A DNA stretch of 45,388 bases from Akkermansia muciniphila (GTDB taxonomy: Bacteria > Verrucomicrobiota > Verrucomicrobiia > Verrucomicrobiales > V1-33), in contig CAMAUV010000001.1 in assembly GCA_945861415.1 (NCBI GenBank), forward strand, positions 1-45,388, given 5' to 3'. Every line of letters begins with the position of its first letter. The first letter of the stretch is position 1. Under the pieces are notes generated by a model. That model did not search any database. It saw only the letters and a list, made by a program, of their open reading frames with translations, and was not told where the DNA came from. Both the position numbers and the translations under genes were made by a program. This document shows positions 16,169 through 23,292 of this stretch, one piece after another.

Positions 16169-16824
16169 TGGCTAGTGTAGCTGGTGGGATCAGTCAGTCC
16201 AGCCAAGGCAAAGGCCTCCTTGCGCTCCACACAGGTGCCGCAGGTGCCGCAGTGAACGGGACCTCCTTTGTAGCAGCTCCACGTCATGGCGAAGTCCACT
16301 CCCAGCGCCGCTCCCCGCGAGGCAATTTGCGCCTTGGTCATGTGGATAAACGGCCGCAGCACCGCTACGCTCGCGTAGGTGCCCAACCGGATGGCATCGC
16401 TTACGGCCTGCATAAATGGTTCCCGGCAGTCCGGATAAATCACGTGGTCACCCGCGTGCGCCGCGATCATCAGCGCTTCACACCCCCGGCTTTCGGCGAG
16501 GCCGGCAGCGATACTAAGTATGATGCCATTCCGGAATGGAACCACAGTGCGTTTCATACTCTCCTCCTCGTAGTGGCCGTCTGGCACGTCGCCGCCGCTT
16601 TGCAGCAGATCGCTGGCAAAGTGTTCACCAATAAATCCCAGCGGGATCACCGTGTGCCGCACACCCAGCTTCTCAGCGTGGTGGCGCGCGAAAGGAATCT
16701 CCCGGTGATTGTGCTTTGATCCGTAATCAAACGACAGCGCATCGGTGACTTCGTGCTCCGCGGCAGCGTGGTAGAGCGCCGTGACGGAATCCATGCCGCC
16801 GGACAGAAGAACTGTCGTTTTCAC
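16165..16824 (-). CDS. queC: 7-cyano-7-deazaguanine (preQ0) synthase QueC
   Basis: The GTG at 16824 is chosen because it gives VKTTVLLSGGMDSVTALY, where QueC proteins begin, and it overlaps the queF stop codon as GTGA, implying coupled translation. The 219-residue product has the ATP-binding LSGGMDS loop near residues 7-13, the FDYGSKHNHRE segment, and a C-terminal zinc site C-x8-C-x2-C-x2-C in CYKGGPVHCGTCGTC. QueC turns 7-carboxy-7-deazaguanine into preQ0 in queuosine biosynthesis. It forms a two-gene operon with queF, which uses its product. FolE2, encoded at 30401, could supply the first intermediate of the same pathway. Confidence 0.95.
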   Translation of the reverse strand: MKTTVLLSGGMDSVTALYHAAAEHEVTDALSFDYGSKHNHREIPFARHHAEKLGVRHTVIPLGFIGEHFASDLLQSGGDVPDGHYEEESMKRTVVPFRNGIILSIAAGLAESRGCEALMIAAHAGDHVIYPDCREPFMQAVSDAIRLGTYASVAVLRPFIHMTKAQIASRGAALGVDFAMTWSCYKGGPVHCGTCGTCVERKEAFALAGLTDPTSYTSH

Positions 16825-17249
16825 AGCCCGAAAGGATTGGCGATCACACTTTCCGGGGCGCTGGCCTGACAAGTGAGTTTCACACCGCCGCGGGCAGAGA
16901 AATCACCGCGCACGATGGCTTTTTTTGGGGCACACGCGGCCACGATATCATCCAGCACACGATTGACGATATCCTCGTTGAACAGAGCCATGTTCCGCCA
17001 TGAAGCGAGATAGTATTTAAGTGACTTGGTCTCAATGCATTTCTCACCCGGCATGTAGAGAATGCGCAGCCTCGCCGTATCCGGCTGACCCGTCACCGGA
17101 CATAGGGAGGAGAACTCCGGGTAGTCGAGATGGATCCAGTAATCCCTCTCCGGCGTACGGTTGGGGAAGCACTCCAGCGCCGCATCGGCAGGAGAAACAG
17201 GCAGCCGGCGGGAGTGGCCGAGAAAGGAAAGGTCCGGTGTTTCTGACAT
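16821..17249 (-). CDS. queF: NADPH-dependent 7-cyano-7-deazaguanine reductase QueF
   Basis: The ATG at 17249 (MSETPDLSFLGH) gives 142 residues, normal for the short, YkvM-type QueF; the frame continues to 17288 but adds no family sequence. The catalytic cysteine is C50 in SSLCPVTGQPD. The QueF motif follows: EKCIETKSLKYYLASWRN, then FNEDIVNRVLDD. QueF reduces preQ0 to preQ1 with two NADPH. It lies directly upstream of queC, which makes preQ0, and the two overlap by four bases. I looked for a preQ1 riboswitch in the 300 bases upstream and could not recognise one. Confidence 0.95.
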   Translation of the reverse strand: MSETPDLSFLGHSRRLPVSPADAALECFPNRTPERDYWIHLDYPEFSSLCPVTGQPDTARLRILYMPGEKCIETKSLKYYLASWRNMALFNEDIVNRVLDDIVAACAPKKAIVRGDFSARGGVKLTCQASAPESVIANPFGL

Positions 17250-17568
17250 GACTCGAAGTGCCCCCGCCGCCAGCAATGTCCAGTGCAAAGCACGGGCCAG
17301 ACCCGGGCCTCCCTCATCGCGATTTGCCTCTGCGTGTCCTCCTACCGCTATGCCTTAGCAAACGGCAGAACGGGTTACCGGTCAGGACGGGTAGAGACGC
17401 TGTATCCAACGGTTCACATTGTGGTTAGGTCCGGGCCGCCGGGCCTGCGCGCGTTCTTTTCAAAGAGAGCACAAAACTTCAGTCGCCGTTCGCCAAGCTC
17501 TTCACACACTCCCATGCTCTGTCGTGATGGATTTGTGCAGGTTGTCCTGTAAAAGTTACAAGGCTCCC
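17250..17568. other. Intergenic stretch, no gene seen
   Basis: This lies between the start of queF and the end of the nuclease/HhH gene, both on the minus strand. Short frames exist on both strands but none has a plausible protein pattern. No tRNA cloverleaf, strong terminator or preQ1 riboswitch could be recognised by eye, although this is where a queF-queC leader would lie. Confidence 0.5.
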
Positions 17569-18456
17569 TCACTTCTCAATTTTCAGATAGGGTTTGAACT
17601 TCTCGAGTGTCTTGGTGCCGATCCCGGGAACTTTCAGTAAATCATCCAGCTTCTTGTATGGCCGACCCTCGATAATTCGTTTGGCCATCATTTCCCCCAC
17701 GCCCGGGAGCTTCAGCAGATCATCCCGCGCTGCGGTGTTGGGATCCAGTTCCAGATTTTTCATTGTCTCCGCCTTCCCTGATGCCAACCTCAAATCTGCA
17801 TCCTCCGCTCTCTGCTGCCCGCGCTCCACCGGCAGCTTCTCCCAATTGGTTTTGGCCCAAATGCCGGCGCTTCTCTTCGCCGCCTGGAGTTCGAGGTCAC
17901 GCAACGCTTCTCGGTATTCGGCACTTGTCCGGCCATCAGGATTCTCCCGATACACTCCAAATGCCCGCGCCAGTCCCTCCCCCACAAGCACCGCCGCCAG
18001 ATCACGTCCGTCCGCCAGTGTTACAAACCCATATACCCGCTGATACCGGCCATCCCCGCGCGCATCGGCGAAGGCTGTAGCCACCGTGAATGCCTGCTGC
18101 AAAAGCACTGCCACCCTTTCTGCTGCAGCCTTTCCAAAGCCCTTCGCCTGTTCGATGGACGCCGCTGCGTTACCCCCAATTTCTGCAATGCCAAAATACC
18201 GCCGCTGCTCTCGCAGCCGCCGGGCGACTGAGTCATCCGACACATGCCACTCAATGCAGTCCGCACCGTAAAGTCGCAGGGTGTGCTCCCGCCCATCGCT
18301 GGTTTTGATCTGAAAGCTGTCTCCATCCGCCCACTCCGTCGGAACCAGACGGCAGTGCTCCAGTTTGGTCAGCGAATCCGCGGTCATACCCCTCGAAACC
18401 GGGAGCATAAACGCGATCAGAAAAATCAGTGCGGTACGAATCATTACCTGCATCAT
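17569..18456 (-). CDS. Secreted thermonuclease-like protein with C-terminal helix-hairpin-helix domain
   Basis: The ATG at 18456 has a GGAAGG ribosome site about seven bases upstream and starts a membrane/signal segment (MIRTALIFLIAFMLPVSRG). The longer frame to 18564 lacks these. In the 295-residue product, residues about 32-205 resemble the staphylococcal nuclease fold: DGDSFQIKTSDGREHTLRLYGADCIEW, then YGFVTLADGRDLAAVLVGEGLARAFG. The usual catalytic Arg/Glu pattern is only partly recognisable. Residues about 235-295 carry two ComEA-type helix-hairpin-helix repeats (LLKLPGVGEMMAKRIIEG; LLKVPGIGTKTLEKFKP) that bind DNA. This could be a surface nuclease acting on extracellular or incoming DNA (inference). 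Confidence 0.75.
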   Translation of the reverse strand: MMQVMIRTALIFLIAFMLPVSRGMTADSLTKLEHCRLVPTEWADGDSFQIKTSDGREHTLRLYGADCIEWHVSDDSVARRLREQRRYFGIAEIGGNAAASIEQAKGFGKAAAERVAVLLQQAFTVATAFADARGDGRYQRVYGFVTLADGRDLAAVLVGEGLARAFGVYRENPDGRTSAEYREALRDLELQAAKRSAGIWAKTNWEKLPVERGQQRAEDADLRLASGKAETMKNLELDPNTAARDDLLKLPGVGEMMAKRIIEGRPYKKLDDLLKVPGIGTKTLEKFKPYLKIEK

Positions 18457-18778
18457 ACCACGACCCTTCCCGTGGGCAAGGATCCTCAAGAACTCTAAGC
18501 GCGGGAAAAGTCGAAGTAACTGCGCTGGACTATAAGTCTTGGTGAGGAGCCATCGTATCTTCATTTCCGATGGGTTTGTGCCGGTTCGCGGTGATCCAGT
18601 TCTCCGCGGAAGAGCTCGCCCGTGCCGTCGCTTTGCAAGGCGTGGTGGTTACGGCCGTCGCCAAGTTGCTGGGGTGTGCGCGGCCGGCGTTTTGGCCATA
18701 GGAACGCTTGCGCCCTTTGTTCATAGGGTCAGAGCAGACTTTGTGTTGGACCTGTGGACCCGGGAGTAATGACCCCAT
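18457..18778. other. Intergenic stretch, no recognisable gene
   Basis: A short plus-strand frame from the ATG at 18570 (MGLCRFAVIQFSAEELARAV..., stop near 18701) reads somewhat like protein but matches nothing I know. Minus-strand frames look random. It may hold a gene remnant; I see no RNA gene. Confidence 0.3.
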
Positions 18779-20212
18779 TCACGAGTTGGGTCGTTTCTTT
18801 TTTTCCTTTTCCGGCGCCTTCGGCGCGGGCGCTGGTTCAATTAGCGGCGCGCTGTAGTCCGCCCCGGTGAGACTTTTCCCGAGGGACACTCTCCACGCTA
18901 CGAGTTCGGCGGTCATTGTCGCCACGCGCTCGGGCTGTTGCGCCGCCAGGTCGGTAGTTTCGTTGGGATCTTTCGAGAGGTCGTAAAGCATCACAGGTTT
19001 CACTTCACCGCTGACCGGGCTCTTCTTGCCGCGAATGGCGCTAGCGTCGGTATGCAGCTTGTAAGGCCAGTCGAGCAACGCGGCGTGGGCGGCTGGTCGG
19101 CGTGCGTCGGCGCAGAAGGGAATAGCCTTCCCGCGCGTGGTCATCTGCCGGTTGAAAAGCGGCAGCAGATTCATGCCGTCGAGCGGCTGAACTTGCCTAA
19201 GCGCGACCGCGCCAGTGGCGGCGAGGATTGTTGGGTAAATGTCGAGCGTCGAGGACGGCACATCGCTGGTGAACGGCTTAGGGATGCGACCGGGCCATTC
19301 GACGAGACCGGGCACGCGTAGGCCGCCCTCCCAGAGCGTGCTTTTGGAGCCGCGCAGGTTGCCGGTGGATTTCGGGCCCGCCGCGCCGCCGTTGTCACTG
19401 GTGTACCAGAGGAGTGTGTTATCGGCGACCTTCAGTTCACGCAGTGCGGCGCGCAACTTGCCGACGTTACGGTCAATGCCGGTGATCTCGCCGTAGTAGT
19501 TCTGGTCCTTCGCCGGCAACGAAGCATAGAGCGCCTTGTCCGCCGGCAGCGCCTCATGCGGCGTATGCGGGTTGCCGAACCACACGACGGTGAAGAACGG
19601 TTTGCCCCCTCCCACCTGCTTGCGGATGAACTTCAGCGCCTCGTCCGTGGCGATGTCCGAACCGTCGCCTTCAAACTTCTCCGCCACACCGTTGCGGCCC
19701 AGCACGGGATCAAGATCAAAGAAATTGTCCGCCGACACCCATTCGTCGAAGCCCAGTTTGCCGGGCGAGAGCGGATCATCGGCGAGGATGGCACGACCGG
19801 GAGTCGTCTTCGTGTCGCGGTCGCCGTTCTTCCCATTGAGGTGCCACTTGCCAAAATGGCCGGTCGCATAGCCCGCGGACTGCAGCACCTTCGCGACCGT
19901 GAGTTCCTGCACGCGGATCGGCGACCCGGGACTGAAGGTGCCCATCCGATGTGGGTGCCGCCCGGTCAGTACGCTGGCGCGCGTGGGTGAGCAGTTGAAG
20001 TGCGCGGTGTAGAACCGGTTCAGACGCAGCCCGCTTGCGGCCAAAGCGTCGAGGTTGGGCGTCTTGAGTTCGGGATGGCCGTTGTAGCCGGTGTCGCCCC
20101 AACCCTGGTCGTCGGCCATGACGAGCACGATGTTCACTTTCTCCTCCGCACGCGCGGAAAAACCGCAGAGAGCGCAGAGAGCGCAGAGGATGTTGAGGGA
20201 CTTGTGTTTCAT
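18779..20212 (-). CDS. Secreted sulfatase (arylsulfatase type I, formylglycine-dependent)
   Basis: The 477-residue protein has a signal peptide, then IVLVMADDQGWGDTGYNGH with the metal-binding Asp pair. The sulfatase signature is C74-S-P-T-R in FNCSPTRASVLTGRHPHRMG, where the cysteine is converted to formylglycine. Further marks are GKWHLNGKNG, PFFTVVWFGNPHTPHE, and DNTLLWYTSDNGGA with the second metal Asp-Asn. The C-terminal end is Pro/Lys/Glu-rich. Such enzymes remove sulfate from polysaccharides or other esters in the periplasm; many occur in this phylum. An anaerobic or FGE-type maturation enzyme must be encoded elsewhere. The signal peptide is encoded by a short nine-base repeat (LCALCALCG). 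Confidence 0.92.
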   Translation of the reverse strand: MKHKSLNILCALCALCGFSARAEEKVNIVLVMADDQGWGDTGYNGHPELKTPNLDALAASGLRLNRFYTAHFNCSPTRASVLTGRHPHRMGTFSPGSPIRVQELTVAKVLQSAGYATGHFGKWHLNGKNGDRDTKTTPGRAILADDPLSPGKLGFDEWVSADNFFDLDPVLGRNGVAEKFEGDGSDIATDEALKFIRKQVGGGKPFFTVVWFGNPHTPHEALPADKALYASLPAKDQNYYGEITGIDRNVGKLRAALRELKVADNTLLWYTSDNGGAAGPKSTGNLRGSKSTLWEGGLRVPGLVEWPGRIPKPFTSDVPSSTLDIYPTILAATGAVALRQVQPLDGMNLLPLFNRQMTTRGKAIPFCADARRPAAHAALLDWPYKLHTDASAIRGKKSPVSGEVKPVMLYDLSKDPNETTDLAAQQPERVATMTAELVAWRVSLGKSLTGADYSAPLIEPAPAPKAPEKEKKKRPNS

Positions 20213-20402
20213 GCGGCGTCTTTCAAAGGCTGGGGCTTCATGGATTGCAGCTTTCCAGAGACTGGACCTCGTGGCAACCCGGGACTCGAGGAACCTCCCG
20301 CAACCCTTCTCTGCTCCCTGCCTTTAACGCTATTCCTCTCACGAGAAAAACGAAGACTGCCCACTCACAAATGTGAACTAGCGGGGACTGACACCGGAGA
20401 CG
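20213..20402. other. Intergenic stretch upstream of the sulfatase, no gene seen
   Basis: This stretch and the antitoxin-like fragment next to it separate the sulfatase start from the tex stop by about 500 bases. Plus-strand frames running through it extend out of the sulfatase and are not protein-like. No toxin gene is visible beside the antitoxin-like fragment. Confidence 0.4.
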
Positions 20403-20666
20403 TCAACGTAGCTCTGAAGGTCTCTCATAATCTCGTGTGGGTTTTGGCCTCGATTCGGTGTCCGAGCAAAAGAGCTCCGCTCCCTTCGGATCGCACCAAG
20501 ATCCCTGAGGAAATTCTGTCAAGATTTGCACGCCGACCCCATTTCCCTCGGCAGGTAGAGCAAGAGTGTCAGGAATCGACACCTGAACAGGGGCGCGCTC
20601 TCGAAGCCGCCCGGTGCTTAGTTGACGGAAAGCACCCTTCTCGAAGATTGCGGTCATTGTGCTCAT
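20403..20666 (-). CDS. Antitoxin-like small protein (AF2212/DUF104 type), possibly a remnant
   Basis: From the ATG at 20666 the frame begins MSTMTAIFEKGAFRQLSTGR and continues with RAPVQVSIPD. This is the pattern of AF2212-type antitoxins (AIYENGVLKPL... then basic residue-V-x-V-x-I), known partners of PIN-domain toxins. The match ends near residue 35 and the remaining 50 residues do not resemble the family. No VapC-type toxin gene lies next to it, and no ribosome site is evident. It may be an orphan antitoxin or a decayed fragment; an inner ATG at 20657 is also possible. Confidence 0.35.
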   Translation of the reverse strand: MSTMTAIFEKGAFRQLSTGRLRERAPVQVSIPDTLALPAEGNGVGVQILTEFPQGSWCDPKGAELFCSDTESRPKPTRDYERPSELR

Positions 20667-20720
20667 GGGGGGGGATTGAGGCGCAGGGTTCACCCGGGGG
20701 CGAGTGACAAAGCCGGTTGG

Positions 20721-23078
20721 CTACTTCCGCTTCTGGGCCTGGCTGAACCAGTCGCCGCCGAAGGGGTTGCCCATGCCGCCGCCTTGTTTAGGGGGGGAAT
20801 TGCGGTCGCGGTCGTTGCCGAAATTGCCGCGCTGGCCGCCGCCGGTGTTTTGGACCTGGGGCCGCTGGCCGGGGGATTCGCCGGGTTTGCGCTCTTTCTT
20901 TTCGAAGTCGGGCTTGGACTTCATGCTGAGGGCGATACGCTGGCGGGGGAGGTCTACCTCGGTGACGGTGACTTGGACTTTCTGACCGACTTTGACGACC
21001 TCGTTGGCGTCTTTGATGAAGTGGTCGGCGAGTTGGCTGACGTGGACGAGGCCGTCCTGGTGGACGCCGACATCCACGAAGGCGCCAAAGGCGGTGACGT
21101 TGGTGACGATGCCGGGGAGCTTCATGCCGACGGTGAGGTCTTCGGGTTTTTCCACGCCCTCGACGAAGGCGAAGGCCTCGAACTGCTTGCGCGGGTCGCG
21201 GCCGGGCTTGGCGAGTTCGGAAATGATGTCCTGGAGGGTGGGGATGCCCACGCCCTCACTGACATATTTTTTCAGGTCGATGCTCTTCCGCTTGGCTTCG
21301 TTGGTCATGAGTTCCTGCACGGTGCAGCCGGCATCGGCGGCCATTTTTTCGACGAGGACGTAGCGCTCGGGATGGACGGCGCTGGAATCGAGCGGGTGCT
21401 TGGCATCGCGGATGCGGAGGAAGCCGGCGGCTTGCTCGAAGGCTTTGTCGCCGAGGCGCGGGACTTTCTTTAACTGGGAGCGGCTGGTGAAGGCTCCGTT
21501 TTCGTTGCGGAAGGTGACGATGTTTTCGGCGATGCTGCTGTTGAGACCGGCGACGTAGCTGAGGAGTTGCTTGCTGGCCGTATTCACCTCCACGCCCACG
21601 CCGTTCACGCAGCTTTGCACGCAGTCGTCGAGGGAGGCTTTGAGTGCGTATTGATCCACGTCGTGCTGATACTGGCCAACGCCGATGCTCTTGGGGTCAA
21701 TCTTCACCAGCTCGGCGAGCGGGTCCATGAGGCGGCGTCCGATGCTGACCGCACCGCGCACGGTGATGTCTTCGTTGGGGAATTCTTCGCGGGCGGCATC
21801 GCTGGCCGAGTAAATGGAGGCACCGCTTTCGTTGACCATGACGATGGTGATGGCCGGCGGCAGCTTGAGCTTGCGGATGAAGGCTTCGGACTCGCGGCTG
21901 GCGGTGCCGTTGCCGATGGCGATGGCTTCGATCTTGTGGCGCTCGATCAAGGTGAGGACGGTGCGCGCTGCTTCCACCATCTGGGTCTGGCTGCCGGCAG
22001 TGGGGTGGATGACGTCGTTGTGGAGGAGCTTTCCCTGCGCATCGAGCACGACGGTTTTGCAGCCGGTGCGGAATCCAGGATCGATGGCGAGGGTGCGCTT
22101 TTGACCGAGCGGGGCGGCGAGGAGGAGTTCGCGGATGTTGTCGGCGAAGACCTTGATGGCTTCGGCGTCGGCTTTCTTCTTGGAGGAAAGGCGCACTTCG
22201 GTTTCCATGCCGGGGAAGAGGAGGCGCTTGCAGCCGTCGGTGACGGCAAGATTCATCTGCTCACCGGCGGGGCCGCGGCCGCTGACGAAGAGTCGCTTGG
22301 CAGTATCGAAGCCTTTGTCCTCGGGAATGGTGACGCGGAGCATGAGGAAGCCTTCCTTTTCCCCGCGGCGCATGGCGAGCAGGCGATGGCTGGGGACTTT
22401 GGCGAGAGGCTCGGTCCATTCAAAGTAGTCGCGAAATTTGGCGGCTTCCTGGTCGGTGTCTTTGCCCATGAGGACCTTGCTGGTGATGGTGGCGTCCTCC
22501 TCGTAGATCTTTCGCACGGCGGCGCGCACGGTGGCCTCGTCACTCATGCGTTCGGAAATAATGTCCCGGGCACCGGCGAGGGCCTCGTCGGCGGTTTTGA
22601 CCATCAGTTCCTCCTCCACGCCCTCGGTTTTAATATACTTCGCGGCTTCGGCCTTCACGTCCGTGCCGGGGGTGTTTTGCTCGGCGGTGATCCAATCGGC
22701 GAGCGGCTCGAGGCCCTTCTCTTTGGCGATTGTGGCCCGGGTGCGGCGCTTGGGGCGGTAGGGGGCGAAGATGTCTTCAAGGCGCGACATGGTTTCTGCT
22801 CTGAGGATTTGCTCGCGCAGCTTGTCGGTCATGAGATTGCGCTCCTCGAGGCTTTTCACGATGGCGTTGCGGCGGGTGTCGAGTTCGCCAAGCTGGAGGA
22901 GGCGATCGCGGATATTGGTGATGGCGACTTCGTCCAGTTCGCCGGTGACTTCCTTACGGTAGCGGGCGATGAAGGGCACGGTGCCGCCCTCGGCGAAAAG
23001 TTCAGCCGTGGCCGCGACTTGGGCGGGGCGGAGTTTGAGTTCTGCGGCGACTTTGGCTACGTAGGCTTCGTTGGTCAT
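20721..23078 (-). CDS. tex: Tex-family RNA-binding transcription accessory protein
   Basis: At 785 residues it follows the Tex order: N-terminal helical region with FIARYRKEVTGELDE and EDIFAPYRPKRRTRATIA, then the YqgF/RNase H-like domain (RTLAIDPGFRTGCKTVVLD). Next come the helix-hairpin-helix segments (SVGVGQYQHDV-like, and VGVEVNTASKQLLSYVAGL) and an S1 RNA-binding domain near residues 650-720 (VTNVTAFGAFVDVGVHQDGLVHVSQL). Tex binds nucleic acid and affects transcription in many bacteria. Beyond the usual end it carries a 65-residue glycine-, asparagine- and arginine-rich tail (GGGQRGNFGNDRDR), which probably adds RNA affinity. It is divergent from the pseudokinase gene. Confidence 0.95.
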   Translation of the reverse strand: MTNEAYVAKVAAELKLRPAQVAATAELFAEGGTVPFIARYRKEVTGELDEVAITNIRDRLLQLGELDTRRNAIVKSLEERNLMTDKLREQILRAETMSRLEDIFAPYRPKRRTRATIAKEKGLEPLADWITAEQNTPGTDVKAEAAKYIKTEGVEEELMVKTADEALAGARDIISERMSDEATVRAAVRKIYEEDATITSKVLMGKDTDQEAAKFRDYFEWTEPLAKVPSHRLLAMRRGEKEGFLMLRVTIPEDKGFDTAKRLFVSGRGPAGEQMNLAVTDGCKRLLFPGMETEVRLSSKKKADAEAIKVFADNIRELLLAAPLGQKRTLAIDPGFRTGCKTVVLDAQGKLLHNDVIHPTAGSQTQMVEAARTVLTLIERHKIEAIAIGNGTASRESEAFIRKLKLPPAITIVMVNESGASIYSASDAAREEFPNEDITVRGAVSIGRRLMDPLAELVKIDPKSIGVGQYQHDVDQYALKASLDDCVQSCVNGVGVEVNTASKQLLSYVAGLNSSIAENIVTFRNENGAFTSRSQLKKVPRLGDKAFEQAAGFLRIRDAKHPLDSSAVHPERYVLVEKMAADAGCTVQELMTNEAKRKSIDLKKYVSEGVGIPTLQDIISELAKPGRDPRKQFEAFAFVEGVEKPEDLTVGMKLPGIVTNVTAFGAFVDVGVHQDGLVHVSQLADHFIKDANEVVKVGQKVQVTVTEVDLPRQRIALSMKSKPDFEKKERKPGESPGQRPQVQNTGGGQRGNFGNDRDRNSPPKQGGGMGNPFGGDWFSQAQKRK

Positions 23079-23292
23079 TCGGGTGGTCTTTAGGTTGAGG
23101 AAATGTCGGCCGTAATAACGCGGCCAGCAGGCAGTGCAAATAGTGCGTTCGCTTTGATGGCCGTGAGGTGATGAGGCCTGCCTGCGGTTGACAGCGCGGC
23201 TGTGCGTAGGGGCGGTGGTGTGCGATTGAAAAAATCCTTTCTCGCCTTTCTGAAAAAGCGGATACCATACCGGTCTTTACCGACCACCGTTT

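Noticed and set aside
17250..17568. preQ1 riboswitch or tRNA gene upstream of queF
   Set aside because: I looked for the preQ1 pseudoknot pattern and a cloverleaf on both strands and could not build either convincingly.
21567..23093. Long plus-strand frame of 508 codons antisense to tex
   Set aside because: It mirrors the codon bias of the Tex gene and has no signal, domain or ribosome site. It is a shadow frame of G+C-rich coding sequence.
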